Program-made: the position numbers and the translations under genes
Part shown: positions 33,816 through 42,470 of the stretch, piece after piece
Layout of the letters: each line of letters starts with the position of its first letter
Position numbering within the stretch: position 1 is the stretch's first letter
Assembly: GCF_019645835.1 (NCBI RefSeq)
Contig: NZ_CP080998.1
Location: 930,001 to 994,000, forward strand
Length of the DNA: 64,000 bases
Reading direction: 5' to 3'
From: Mycolicibacterium holsaticum DSM 44478 = JCM 12374
Lineage (GTDB): Bacteria > Actinomycetota > Actinomycetes > Mycobacteriales > Mycobacteriaceae
Notes under the pieces: model-generated
Databases searched by the model: none
Told to the model about the DNA's origin: nothing
The model's input: only the letters and a program-made list of their open reading frames with translations

Positions 33816-34904
33816 ATGGCGACAATCACGTATCGCAACGCCTCCTGCATCTACGAGGGCTCCGACAAGCTCGCCGTCGACTCGTTGAACCTCGACATCA
33901 CCGACGGCGAGTTCGTCGTGCTGGTCGGGCCGTCGGGTTCGGGCAAGAGCACCGCGCTGCGGATGCTCGCCGGCCTCGAGGACATCGACGAGGGCAGCAT
34001 CGAGATCGGTGGGCGTGACATGGTCGGCGTGCCGTCCAAGGACCGCGACATCGCGATGGTGTTCCAGAACTATGCGCTGTACCCGAACAAGACCGTCGCG
34101 GAGAACATGGGTTTCGCGTTGAAGCTGCGCGGGGTGTCCTCCGCCGAGCGTCGCCGCAAGGTCGAGGAAGCCGCCAAAGTGCTTGACCTGGTGGAGTTCT
34201 TGGACCGCAAACCGGCCAAGCTGTCCGGCGGTCAGCGCCAACGCGTGGCGATGGGCCGGGCCATCGTGCGTGAGCCCCAGGTGTTCTGCATGGACGAGCC
34301 GTTGTCCAACCTCGACGCCAAGCTGCGGGTGCAGACCCGCACCCAGATCGCCGCGCTGCAGCGCAGGCTGGGTACCACCACGGTGTACGTCACCCACGAC
34401 CAGGTGGAGGCGATGACGATGGGTGACCGGGTGGCCGTGCTGCGCGACGGCAAGCTGCAGCAGTTCGCCTCACCCAACGAGTTGTACGACAACCCCGCCA
34501 ACGCGTTCGTGGCCGGGTTCATCGGCTCACCGGCGATGAACCTCGTGACGCTGCCGATCACGTCCGGCGGAGTACGGGTCGGCGAGGATTCGACTTTGGA
34601 GCTCGAGCGCGACCAGCTGACGCGGCTGGCCGACGCCGGCCTGACCGAAGTCACCATCGGTATCCGGCCCGAGCAGCTCGAGATCGCCGACAGCGGCGGC
34701 GTGGAGGTCGTCGTCGACCTGGTCGAGGACCTCGGCAGCGAGGCATACGTGTACACCCATGCCAGCTCCGGCTCCGGTGTGGAGTTGGTGGCCCGCTCGT
34801 CGCCGCGTACCGCACCGAAGCTGGCCGACACCGTGCGGTTACGCAAGCGCTCGGACGCCGGCGTGCACCTGTTCCACCCGAAGACGGGTGAACGCATCGG
34901 CTAG
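33816..34904 (+). CDS. ABC transporter ATP-binding subunit (MsiK/UgpC-like)
   Basis: 362 residues from ATG 33816 behind AGAAAGG. Walker A is GPSGSGKST, Q-loop MVFQNYALYPNKTV, signature LSGGQRQRVAMGRA, Walker B VFCMDEPLSNLD and H-loop VTHDQVEAMT. A C-terminal TOBE/OB domain (about residues 240-362) reads IGIRPEQLEI. Such ATPases serve CUT1 importers and are sometimes shared between transporters. It closes the importer operon. Confidence 0.95.
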   Translation: MATITYRNASCIYEGSDKLAVDSLNLDITDGEFVVLVGPSGSGKSTALRMLAGLEDIDEGSIEIGGRDMVGVPSKDRDIAMVFQNYALYPNKTVAENMGFALKLRGVSSAERRRKVEEAAKVLDLVEFLDRKPAKLSGGQRQRVAMGRAIVREPQVFCMDEPLSNLDAKLRVQTRTQIAALQRRLGTTTVYVTHDQVEAMTMGDRVAVLRDGKLQQFASPNELYDNPANAFVAGFIGSPAMNLVTLPITSGGVRVGEDSTLELERDQLTRLADAGLTEVTIGIRPEQLEIADSGGVEVVVDLVEDLGSEAYVYTHASSGSGVELVARSSPRTAPKLADTVRLRKRSDAGVHLFHPKTGERIG

Positions 34905-34931
34905 GGCCGACAACGGAATATAAGAGAAATC

Positions 34932-34960
34932 TTAGAAATTCGTCGCGACTTCCTTAGAAT
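34932..34960 (+). promoter_or_regulatory. SigA-like promoter for the DUF222/HNH gene
   Basis: TTAGAA (34932-34937) and TAGAAT (34955-34960) are separated by 17 bp. The -10 element matches TANNNT; the -35 matches TTGACA at four of six. Transcription would start about seven bases downstream, inside the SOS box, and only 10-15 nt before the ATG, so the leader would be very short. Confidence 0.55.
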
Positions 34961-34976
34961 TCGAACGTATGTTCGA
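34961..34976. promoter_or_regulatory. LexA SOS box
   Basis: TCGAAC-GTAT-GTTCGA is an exact match to the mycobacterial/Gram-positive SOS box TCGAAC-N4-GTTCGA, a perfect palindrome. It abuts the -10 element and ends 3 nt before the ATG at 34980. LexA bound here would block transcription until DNA damage activates RecA. From published work on M. tuberculosis, several 13E12-family genes belong to the LexA regulon, which agrees. Confidence 0.93.
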
Positions 34977-34979
34977 GTC

Positions 34980-36419
34980 ATGGGTGCGGAAGCGGTACAG
35001 GCCACGGTTGCCTCGCTTCGTGCGGCCTATGACGAGTTGGCCGCGTTGTCGATCGACGCGCTCAGTGCGCCGGAGTTGATGGCGGCGCTCGACGACCTCG
35101 AAGCCCTCGCCTGCCAGCTGCCGGCTCAGAGCCATCGGATGTTGGCGCGTTTGCAAGCCGAGACCACCGCGAAGGAAATGGGTGCGAAGTCCTGGCGTGA
35201 CGTGCTGGCGATCCGGTGGCGCATTTCGACCAGTGAGGCCGGCCGCCGACTCGACGAGGCAGCATTGTTGGGCCCGCGTCGCACCCTGACCGGTGAACCG
35301 CTCGATGCCCTATTGCCCTGCACCGCGGTTGCCCAAGCGCACGGGGCGGTCAATCGCGAGCATGTCAAGGTCGTGCGCGAGGCGATGGACCGCATCCCGC
35401 CCGCGGTGGACTCCCTGACCCGCGCGCAGATCGAAATCGATCTGGTCCGCACCGCGATCGGTGTGGGTCCCAAGGAATTGAAGGACCACGCCGAGCGCAT
35501 CCTGTTCCTTCTTGACCAGGATGGTCCCGAACCCGACGAGCGTGAACGTGCTCGGCGTCGCGGCGTGTCGAAGGGACCCCAGGGATCGGACAAGATGACC
35601 CCGCTGCGGGCCAACCTGACTCCGGAAGCCTGGGCGATATACGAGGCGATCTTCGCCAAGTGGGCCGCGCCGGGGATGTGCAATCCCGCCGACGACAATC
35701 CCTGCGTTTCGGGTACGCCGTCACAGGCCCAGATCGATAACGACCACCGCAGTCTGGCGCAGCGCCAGCACGACGCGCTGGTCGCGGTCGGGCGCAGCGT
35801 GTTGGAAAGCGGTGAGCTTGGCCAGCACAACGGGATACCGACCTCGATCATCATCCGCACCACACTGCAGGATTTGGAGAGCCGGGCTGGAGTCGGCGTC
35901 ACCGGTGGAGGGACCGTCGTTCCCATCAGCGACGTGATTCGGTTGGCTGCACACGCCAACCACTACCTGGCGGTGTTCGACAAGGCCACCGGCTCGGCGC
36001 TGGACCTGTTTCGCGCTCGGCGCGTGGCTTCGCCGGCCCAGCGGATCATGCTCATCGCCCGTGACGGCGGCTGCACCAAGCCGGGCTGCACCGTGCCCGC
36101 CTACGGCAGCCAAGTCCATCACGCGGCTCGCGACTGGGCTGACGACGGACAAACTAACGTCGACGAACTCGGTTTGGCGTGTGGGCCCGACAACCGCATG
36201 GTCGGCCCCGGCGGCTGGCAAACACGGATCAACGAAGACAACGACGTCGAGTGGCTCCCGCCCCCACACCTGGACACCGGGCAAGCCCGCGTCAACGACT
36301 ACCATCGTCCCGAGCGTCTCCACCGACTACCCGACGACGAACCCGAAGAAGTCGTCGATAAACGGAACCCGAACGGCAACAACGAAAGTCGAGCAGGCCC
36401 GGAACCCGACGCGGCGTGA
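34980..36419 (+). CDS. DUF222/HNH endonuclease-like protein (13E12 family)
   Basis: 479 residues. The N-terminal DUF222 region starts VQATVASLRAAYDELAALSIDALSAPELMAALDDLEAL. The C-terminal HNH nuclease-like part has LIARDGGCTKPGCTVPAYGSQVHHAARDWADDGQTNVDELGLACGPDNRMVGPGG (Cys pair, HH and N..N ligands). The low-complexity tail is rich in Glu/Asn/Pro. Gene regulation by the SOS box makes a damage-linked role likely; the biochemical activity of this family is not established. Flanked by the transporter operon and the ligD locus. Confidence 0.9.
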   Translation: MGAEAVQATVASLRAAYDELAALSIDALSAPELMAALDDLEALACQLPAQSHRMLARLQAETTAKEMGAKSWRDVLAIRWRISTSEAGRRLDEAALLGPRRTLTGEPLDALLPCTAVAQAHGAVNREHVKVVREAMDRIPPAVDSLTRAQIEIDLVRTAIGVGPKELKDHAERILFLLDQDGPEPDERERARRRGVSKGPQGSDKMTPLRANLTPEAWAIYEAIFAKWAAPGMCNPADDNPCVSGTPSQAQIDNDHRSLAQRQHDALVAVGRSVLESGELGQHNGIPTSIIIRTTLQDLESRAGVGVTGGGTVVPISDVIRLAAHANHYLAVFDKATGSALDLFRARRVASPAQRIMLIARDGGCTKPGCTVPAYGSQVHHAARDWADDGQTNVDELGLACGPDNRMVGPGGWQTRINEDNDVEWLPPPHLDTGQARVNDYHRPERLHRLPDDEPEEVVDKRNPNGNNESRAGPEPDAA

Positions 36420-36448
36420 CAACTGTCGCGATCCGTCGACGTCGCGAA

Positions 36449-36682
36449 TTAATCGGCGCCGACGACTGCCGGGTTGGCCGGGTCCAGACCGCTGGGCAAA
36501 TCCGGGTCCAGGCCGGTGCCCTCATGGGTGACGGTCTGGTGCGCCATGGGCCTGCAGTTGCTGTCGATCGGCGTCTGGTCACCCGAACAGTAGGGCACCA
36601 AATCCTGCGGATCCGCGGCCGCATGCGGGGCGCCGATCAGCGCGGCCGCCGCGATCAGGCACGCTGCCAGGATTCTCGGCAC
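36449..36682 (-). CDS. Small secreted protein with signal peptide
   Basis: 77 residues from GTG 36682. Signal peptide VPRILAACLIAAAALIGAPHAAADP, then PQDLVPYCSGDQTPIDSNCRPM with two cysteines and an acidic, Pro-rich tail ending PANPAVVGAD. No ribosome-binding site is apparent. It is divergent from ligD with only 34 bp between the starts, so the two share a promoter region. Function unknown. Confidence 0.7.
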   Translation of the reverse strand: MPRILAACLIAAAALIGAPHAAADPQDLVPYCSGDQTPIDSNCRPMAHQTVTHEGTGLDPDLPSGLDPANPAVVGAD

Positions 36683-36716
36683 TGGTCCACGGTAGCAGCG
36701 GGTATACGTTCCTACT

Positions 36717-38978
36717 GTGGATCGTTTCGGTCGGGTGAAGCTCACCAACCCTGACAAGGTGCTGTACCCCGCGACGGGTACGACCAAAGCGGAGGTGTTC
36801 GACTACTACCTGCGCATCGCCGAGGTGATGATCCCGCACATCGCCGGACGGCCCGTCACCCGCAAGCGCTGGCCCAACGGTGTCCGCGAGTCGTCGTTCT
36901 TCGAAAAGCAACTCGCGTCGTCGGCTCCGGAGTGGCTGGAACGCGGCACGATCGTGCACAAGTCCGGCACCACCACGTATCCGGTTATCGACACCGTCGA
37001 GGGTGTCGCGTGGTTGGCGCAGCAGGCCTCGTTGGAGGTGCACGTCCCGCAGTGGCGGTTCGTGGCCAGCAAGCCGGGGCCGGCGACCCGGATCGTTTTC
37101 GACCTGGACCCCGGCGAGGGCGTCACGATGAAGCAGCTGTGCCAGGTGGCCTCGGCGGTACGGGATTTGATGAGCGACATCGGGTTGATGACCTATCCGC
37201 TCACCAGCGGCAGCAAGGGGCTGCATCTGTACGCGCCGCTGCAGGAACCGGTCAGCTCGCAGGGTGCGGTCGTGTTGGCCAAACGCGTTGCGCAGCAACT
37301 GGAAACCATGATGCCAAAGCTGGTCACCGCGACGATGACCAAGAGCCTGCGCACCGGAAAGGTGTTCCTGGACTGGAGCCAGAACAACGCGTCCAAGACG
37401 ACGATCGCGCCGTATTCGCTTCGCGGACGCGAGCAGCCGACCGTCGCCGCCCCGCGCACCTGGGACGAGATCGAAGACCCCAAGCTGCGCCACCTCACCT
37501 TCGAGGAGGTGCTGGCCCGCGCCGAAGAGATGGGCGACCTGCTCGAAGAACTCGACGTCGCGGTGCCCATCGCGGACCGGCTGACCACTTACCGCAGCAT
37601 GCGCGACCCGTCGAAAACCCCGGAGCCGGTACCCAAGACGCCGCCGAAGACGGGAAACAACGACAAGTTCGTCATCCAGGAACACCACGCCCGCCGGTTG
37701 CACTACGACCTGCGTCTGGAACGCGACGGCGTGCTGGTGAGCTGGGCGGTGCCCAAGAACCTGCCGGACACCCCGTCGGTCAACCATCTGGCGGTGCACA
37801 CCGAGGACCACCCGCTGGAATACCTGACCTTCCACGGTGAAATCCCCAAGGGCGAGTACGGCGGCGGCAAGATGATCATCTGGGACAGCGGTACCTATGA
37901 GGCCGAGAAGTTCAACGATGTGCCTCCCGACAGTGCGAAAGACGGCGGTGAGGTCATCATCAACCTGCGGGGCGACAAAATCGACGGTCGCTACGCGCTG
38001 ATCCAGACCGACGGCAAGAACTGGCTCGCGCACCGGATGAAGGAGCAGAAGCACCCGCACGCAGGCGATCTCGCGCCGATGCTGTCCAAGGAGGGGTCGG
38101 TCGCACGGCTCAAGGCCGGCCAGTGGGCGTTCGAGGGCAAGTGGGACGGCTACCGCGTGATCGTCGACGCCGACCAGGGCCGCCTCACCGTGCGGTCTCG
38201 GCGCGGCCGCGACGTCACCGGCGAGTTCCCCCAATTCGAGTCGCTAGCAGCCGATCTCGCCGAGCACCATGTGATCCTCGACGGTGAGGCGGTCGCGCTC
38301 GACGAGTCCGGGGTGCCGAGCTTCTCTGAGATGCAGAACCGGGCGCGTTCCACCCGGGTGGAGTTCTGGGCGTTCGACATCCTGCATCTCGACGGACGGT
38401 CGCTGTTGCGCGCCAAGTACTCCGACCGCCGCAAGATACTCGAAGCCCTGGCCGAGGGCGGCGGGCTGATCGTTCCGGATACGTTGCCCGGTGACGGCCC
38501 CGAGGCGCTGGAACAGGCCCGCAAGAAGCGGTGGGAGGGGGTGGTCGCGAAGAAACGCGACTCGACGTACCAGCCGGGCAGGCGGTCCTCGTCGTGGATC
38601 AAGGACAAACTCTGGAACACACAGGAAGTCGTGATCGGCGGATGGCGTCAGGGGGAGGGCGGGCGCTCGAGCGGGATCGGTTCGCTGATGCTCGGGATTC
38701 CCGCCAAAGGTGGTCTGAAGTTTGTCGGCCGCGTCGGAACAGGCTTCACCGACAAGGCGCTCACCGAACTGAAGAAGACGCTGAAGCCATTGGAGACCGA
38801 CGAGAGCCCGTTCAACGACCGGCTTCCCCGCCAGGATGCCAAGGGCGTCACGTTCGTGCGTCCCGAACTGGTCGGCGAGGTGCGCTACAGCGAACGAACG
38901 TCGGATAACCGTCTGCGCCAGCCTAGTTGGCGCGGGCTGCGGCCCGACAAGGAACCCGACGAGGTCGGCTGGGAGTGA
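36717..38978 (+). CDS. ligD: ATP-dependent DNA ligase LigD (polymerase, phosphoesterase and ligase domains)
   Basis: 753 residues, close to M. tuberculosis LigD (759). N-terminal primase-like polymerase domain with the catalytic aspartates in FDLDPGEGV (Asp129 and Asp131), residues about 1-290. A 3'-phosphoesterase domain begins at FVIQEHHARRLHYDLRLE (about 318-440). The C-terminal ligase domain has the adenylated lysine in FEGKWDGYR (Lys475) and the OB-fold. It repairs double-strand breaks with Ku. GTG start at 36717. Ku lies on the other side of the polyol/transporter cassette rather than adjacent. Confidence 0.96.
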   Translation: MDRFGRVKLTNPDKVLYPATGTTKAEVFDYYLRIAEVMIPHIAGRPVTRKRWPNGVRESSFFEKQLASSAPEWLERGTIVHKSGTTTYPVIDTVEGVAWLAQQASLEVHVPQWRFVASKPGPATRIVFDLDPGEGVTMKQLCQVASAVRDLMSDIGLMTYPLTSGSKGLHLYAPLQEPVSSQGAVVLAKRVAQQLETMMPKLVTATMTKSLRTGKVFLDWSQNNASKTTIAPYSLRGREQPTVAAPRTWDEIEDPKLRHLTFEEVLARAEEMGDLLEELDVAVPIADRLTTYRSMRDPSKTPEPVPKTPPKTGNNDKFVIQEHHARRLHYDLRLERDGVLVSWAVPKNLPDTPSVNHLAVHTEDHPLEYLTFHGEIPKGEYGGGKMIIWDSGTYEAEKFNDVPPDSAKDGGEVIINLRGDKIDGRYALIQTDGKNWLAHRMKEQKHPHAGDLAPMLSKEGSVARLKAGQWAFEGKWDGYRVIVDADQGRLTVRSRRGRDVTGEFPQFESLAADLAEHHVILDGEAVALDESGVPSFSEMQNRARSTRVEFWAFDILHLDGRSLLRAKYSDRRKILEALAEGGGLIVPDTLPGDGPEALEQARKKRWEGVVAKKRDSTYQPGRRSSSWIKDKLWNTQEVVIGGWRQGEGGRSSGIGSLMLGIPAKGGLKFVGRVGTGFTDKALTELKKTLKPLETDESPFNDRLPRQDAKGVTFVRPELVGEVRYSERTSDNRLRQPSWRGLRPDKEPDEVGWE

Positions 38979-39164
38979 TGGGTCATTCGCCGCGCTCGCA
39001 GGCAGTCTGAAACCCGAGCCGGACGCCCCTATCACCGCAGGCGACAACACCGACATCGCGGTCAACCTCGGCAACCTCAGCCTGGTCGTCGGCGCCGACG
39101 CCGCCACCGGCGCCGAACGCGACCACATCAGGCACGCCCTGCTCGGGGCCGACGTCACCGTCGT
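38979..39164 (+). other. Intergenic stretch after ligD, partly open but unassigned
   Basis: A frame continuous with one inside ligD stays open to 39204 and reads LKPEPDAPITAGDNTDIAVNL and GADAATGAERDHIRHALLG. It has no start of its own and I do not recognise it. It may be the other end of the degraded gene that follows, or noncoding. Together with 39165-39385 it makes a gene-poor gap of about 400 bp. Confidence 0.4.
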
Positions 39165-39308
39165 CGATGGGCAGACCCGGCCCGCTTCGGCGCTGAGACC
39201 ATGAAGGACGTCGCCGGATACGACGCCAAACGGCTCTACATCGGCGCACGGGGCGCTTTCGGCGCGCTGATCACGCTCATCTTCAAGATCGGGGTGCGGG
39301 TCTCGTGA
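39165..39308 (+). pseudogene. Remnant of a GlcD-like FAD-linked oxidase
   Basis: In one frame the sequence ARFGAETMKDVAGYDAKRLY then IGARGAFGALITLIFKIGVRVS ends at a stop at 39308. This is the FAD-binding PCMH block of glycolate oxidase GlcD-type proteins (VKDVAGYDLTRLFVG.GTLGVI). Only about 45 residues of a normally 450-residue protein are present, without a start or the rest of the domain, so it is a fragment. A Met at 39201 could start a 35-residue peptide but no product is expected. Confidence 0.65.
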
Positions 39309-39385
39309 CAGCACGGCCGCGATAAGTGTCAACTCCCTGAGCTGAGGGTAAAGGACCCTGTCGGGAACGTAACGCCACGCAAGGG

Positions 39386-39781
39386 ATGACTATGCACAAC
39401 ATCAGCGGAAAAAACGCAGCCCTCGGTCTGCTCATGTCAAGCGTGGTCGGCGGGCTGGCCGCGACCACCATCGCGCTACCGACGGCGGCCGCGCAACCGC
39501 AATGCACCGCGGCCGGGCTGAGCACCGCGCTCGGCACGGTGTCCACCGCGACAGGCGACTACCTGGCGAGCCACTCCGGGGCAAACGACGTCGTCACCAA
39601 CGCCGGCGCGATGCCACCCGGTGAAGGCGAGAACGCGATACGCGCCTACTTCGTGGCCCATCCGCAGGAGTGGGCCGATCTGCAGGCGATCGCGGCGCCA
39701 CTGCGCACGTTGCGCCAACAGTGCAATGTCGACGTGGCACCCGCACAGATCGCCCGACTGTTCGATGCGATGGCGTCCTAG
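39386..39781 (+). CDS. Hemophore-related secreted protein (MTB hemophore family)
   Basis: 131 residues with a signal peptide through about residue 36 (VVGGLAATTIALPTAAAQ). The mature part QPQCTAAGLSTALGTVSTATGDYLASH ... VAHPQEWADLQAIAAPLRTLRQQCNVD has the two conserved cysteines of the MTB hemophore family (Rv0203-like), which bind extracellular heme. The HPQEWADL segment is typical. Whether this copy binds heme is not shown. Met at the third codon (39392) is an alternative start. Confidence 0.82.
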   Translation: MTMHNISGKNAALGLLMSSVVGGLAATTIALPTAAAQPQCTAAGLSTALGTVSTATGDYLASHSGANDVVTNAGAMPPGEGENAIRAYFVAHPQEWADLQAIAAPLRTLRQQCNVDVAPAQIARLFDAMAS

Positions 39782-39908
39782 GGTCATCGCCGATCACATG
39801 CAAACTGAATAGATCATCACGACGGAGTGACCATGGGTTGAGCACACACGCCCCGGGGTACGTCACCTTGAAGAATGAGGTGATCGCATCAGCACTACTT
39901 CTTGTCAC

Positions 39909-40946
39909 GTGCACCGACCGGAACGAAGTCGGGTCGAGATAACCGACGCTGCGGACGCCGAGGAATACCTCCAGGGCGTGTACGCAGCGCGCCTTCGGCT
40001 GCGTCACCGACAGGATGGGCCGCGCGAGGGCCCGCTGCTGACGCACTCGCGAATCGCCGTGGGGCCCTTCGCGATCGACGAGGTCGTCTCGGACGGCCAC
40101 TTGGCGGCCGCACCGGATCCGCTCAACAGAGTTGTGGTGGTGTGGACGACCCGCGGCTGGTTCGACACCGACTGCGACGGTCTGACCGGCGAGGCCTCGG
40201 CCGGAGACATCGCGGTGACGTCTCAGCCCGACCTGCCGCACCGCGCCACATCGCAGGATCTTGCGACCACGACGGTGCTGCTGGACCCGGCGGTGGTGGC
40301 CGGGGTGGCGACGGGCCTGCCAAGCAGCCATGCTCCCCTTCCCGTCCGGTTCTCCAGCTTCGCCCCGGTGGACTTGGCGGCCGCGCAGCTGTGGAAGAAC
40401 ACCGTCGACTATGTGAGACAAAATGTTCTGGCCGACGACCGTCTCGCCACACCGCTCGTGATCGGTCAAGCCGGCCGGTTGCTGGCCGCGGTCACCCTGT
40501 CGACGTTCCCGAACTCGGCGGCCGGCCAGTCCTCGGGCCATGACTACACCGACCACAAGCCGGTGCTGCTCCGTCGCGCCATGGACTTCATGGAGGCCAA
40601 CGCCACCAGGGACATCGGGCTGGCCGACGTCGCGGAGGCCGTGCATGTCACCCCCAGGGCAGTGCAGTACATGTTCCGCAGACACCTGGAAATCACGCCC
40701 TTGCAGTATCTGCGCAGGCTACGTCTGCACTATGCCCGTCAGGAACTGTTGGGCGCCGACGGGACGTACGACACGGTCACCGAGATCGCGGCCCGCTGGG
40801 GCTTCGCGCACACCGGCAGATTCGCGGTGCTGTACCGCCAGACGTATGGAGAGAGCCCGCACTTCACGCTGCGAGGAACTAAGCGAACGCGTGCCGGCGA
40901 CGACCTTCGCGTCGCAGGTGGCCGCTCGGGCCGGCGTGAGCGCTAA
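39909..40946 (+). CDS. AraC family transcriptional regulator
   Basis: 345 residues. The N-terminal region (about 1-210) is an AraC-binding-like/cupin sensor domain. The C-terminal DNA-binding domain includes LRRAMDFMEANATRDIGLADVAEAVHVTPRAVQYMFRRHLEITPLQYLRRLRLHYARQEL and WGFAHTGRFAVLYRQTYGESP, the two AraC helix-turn-helix units. A GTG start at 39909. Target genes unknown; it converges with the F420 oxidoreductase (3 nt between stops). Confidence 0.88.
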   Translation: MHRPERSRVEITDAADAEEYLQGVYAARLRLRHRQDGPREGPLLTHSRIAVGPFAIDEVVSDGHLAAAPDPLNRVVVVWTTRGWFDTDCDGLTGEASAGDIAVTSQPDLPHRATSQDLATTTVLLDPAVVAGVATGLPSSHAPLPVRFSSFAPVDLAAAQLWKNTVDYVRQNVLADDRLATPLVIGQAGRLLAAVTLSTFPNSAAGQSSGHDYTDHKPVLLRRAMDFMEANATRDIGLADVAEAVHVTPRAVQYMFRRHLEITPLQYLRRLRLHYARQELLGADGTYDTVTEIAARWGFAHTGRFAVLYRQTYGESPHFTLRGTKRTRAGDDLRVAGGRSGRRER

Positions 40947-40949
40947 CCT

Positions 40950-41816
40950 CTACAGCTTCGCGATGACCTTCTCCGCGAAGGATTCCAGGTGGCGGATCTT
41001 TGTGTCCAGCGGCTCGGTGTCCTGGCCCATGATGTAGGGAAGGCGGAAGCCGACGATCACATCGGTGACCCCTTTGTCCTCGAGGCGTTTGATCCCGTCC
41101 AGGGTGAAGGCATCAGCCGAGATGACATGGATTTCGAAGGGGCCGGTGCGGCCCTGTTCGTCGCGAAGCTGGTTGAGCCGCTTGATGAGCCGATCGAGTT
41201 CCTCGGCATCGCCGCCACCGTGCATCCACCCGTCGCAGCGGGCCGCGCGCCGCAGCGCGGCCTCGGCGTGCCCGCCGACCAGGATGGGGATCGGCTTGGT
41301 CGGCGCAGGCGTCATCTTGGTCTTGGGAATGTCGTAGAACTCGCCGTGGAACTCGAAGTACTCACCGGTGGTCAAGCCCTTGATGATTTCGATGCACTCG
41401 TCCATGCGCTTGCCGCGCTTGGCGAACGGCACCCCCATCAGTTCGTAGTCCTCGGGCCACGGGCTGGTGCCGACACCGAGCCCCAGCCGGTTGTCGAAAA
41501 GCGCGGCCAGTGACCCGGCCTGCTTGGCCACCAGCGCGGGTGGGCGGATCGGCAGCTTGAGGACGAAGAAGTTGAACCGCAGCGTCGTGGTGACCGCGCA
41601 CAGCGCCCCGGCGAGCACGAACGCCTCGATGAACGCCTTGCCGTCGAGGAACTCTCGGTTGCCATCGGGGGTGTAGGGATACGTGGAATCCGACTCGAAC
41701 GGATAGGCGATGCTGTCGGCGATCGTCATCGCGTGATAGCCCGCCGCGTCAGCGGCTTTGGCCAGCGGAAGGTAGTACGTCGGATCCGTCATTGCCTCGG
41801 CATAGGTGAAGCGCAC
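40950..41816 (-). CDS. F420-dependent LLM-class oxidoreductase (Rv0940c-like)
   Basis: 288 residues. LLM fold landmarks: IADSIAYPFESDSTYPYTPDG, LRFNFFVLKLPIRPPALVAKQAGSLAALFDNRLGLGVGTSPWPEDYELMG and PIPILVGGHAEAALRRAARCDGWM, then a C-terminal GVTDVIVGFRLPY. It is the expected counterpart of Rv0940c (from memory a KstR-regulated gene). The KstR-type palindrome at 41827-41840 lies 10 bp upstream of the start, supporting a lipid/sterol role. Confidence 0.92.
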   Translation of the reverse strand: MRFTYAEAMTDPTYYLPLAKAADAAGYHAMTIADSIAYPFESDSTYPYTPDGNREFLDGKAFIEAFVLAGALCAVTTTLRFNFFVLKLPIRPPALVAKQAGSLAALFDNRLGLGVGTSPWPEDYELMGVPFAKRGKRMDECIEIIKGLTTGEYFEFHGEFYDIPKTKMTPAPTKPIPILVGGHAEAALRRAARCDGWMHGGGDAEELDRLIKRLNQLRDEQGRTGPFEIHVISADAFTLDGIKRLEDKGVTDVIVGFRLPYIMGQDTEPLDTKIRHLESFAEKVIAKL

Positions 41817-41826
41817 CCCGCCATCC

Positions 41827-41840
41827 TAGAACGTGTTCTA
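41827..41840. promoter_or_regulatory. KstR-type operator upstream of Rv0940c-like gene
   Basis: TAGAAC-GT-GTTCTA is a perfect palindrome matching the KstR consensus TNNAACNNGTTNNA and is identical in its outer bases to the strongest known sites. It lies 10 bp upstream of the F420 oxidoreductase ATG (complement of 41816), where it would overlap the transcription start. It is expected to give sterol-inducible expression. Confidence 0.85.
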
Positions 41841-41881
41841 GTTTCGGGTTTAGGGTTTGGCCCGATGGGAACGTTGGGGCC

Positions 41882-42154
41882 ATGAGCGTCGTATCGAAGG
41901 CCGTGTACATGCCGCTGCAACTTGCCATCAGCGTGGCCGGCGGTCTGCTGGCGGGCAAGGTCTTCACCGAGATCTGGCAGCGGGTCAGCCCGTCGGACAC
42001 CGAACCGCCGGACCCCAAGGACCTCGAACGCTCCGGCCGTCAGGCGATCGCGGCCGCGGCGCTGCACGGGCTGGTGTTCGGTTTGGTGCGCGCGGCGGTG
42101 GACCGCGCCGGCGCGCACGGGTACCGCGCCATCGCCAACGAGAGCCCGCAGTAG
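41882..42154 (+). CDS. DUF4235 membrane protein
   Basis: 90 residues. MSVVSKAVYMPLQLAISVAGGLLAGKVFTEIWQRVS contains the first TM helix and RQAIAAAALHGLVFGLVRAAVDRAGA the second; the linker PSDTEPPDPKDLERS is charged. This is the actinobacterial DUF4235 family, of unknown function. It is read from ATG 41882, divergent from the F420 oxidoreductase. Confidence 0.8.
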   Translation: MSVVSKAVYMPLQLAISVAGGLLAGKVFTEIWQRVSPSDTEPPDPKDLERSGRQAIAAAALHGLVFGLVRAAVDRAGAHGYRAIANESPQ

Positions 42155-42158
42155 CCGG

Positions 42159-42470
42159 TCAGTCGACGGCGGCCATTGCAAACGGCGGGGCGCCGACCCC
42201 GGCGACGCAATGGGTGCCCCACGGCGTCACCTCGGTCAGGTGGCCTTCCGACACGCGGTCGCCGATCGACACCGACACCGGCTGCGGCAGCCGCAGCGCG
42301 ATGTCGGATGCCCAGTCGAAAACCATTCCGCGCCAGTGGTATCGGCCGTCGATCGGATCGAGGTGACCGGTCAGCCTGACCCGCACCGAATGGTCTACGT
42401 CGTCGACGCGGATGGCCGCCGGGCCGTCGTACACGGGGTTCAACGGGGCAGGAACCCGGTGCGGCGCCAC
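42159..42470 (-). CDS. DUF4873 domain protein
   Basis: 103 residues with the mycobacterial DUF4873 pattern: YDGPAAIRVDDVDHSVRVRLTGHLDPIDGRYHWRG then SIGDRVSEGHLTEVTPWGTHCVAGVG. A GTG start at 42470 lies inside the upstream gene (31-nt overlap). In mycobacteria this domain is often linked to Rieske or AurF-like diiron enzymes, so it may be an accessory of the adjacent diiron protein. Unknown role. Confidence 0.75.
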   Translation of the reverse strand: MAPHRVPAPLNPVYDGPAAIRVDDVDHSVRVRLTGHLDPIDGRYHWRGMVFDWASDIALRLPQPVSVSIGDRVSEGHLTEVTPWGTHCVAGVGAPPFAMAAVD

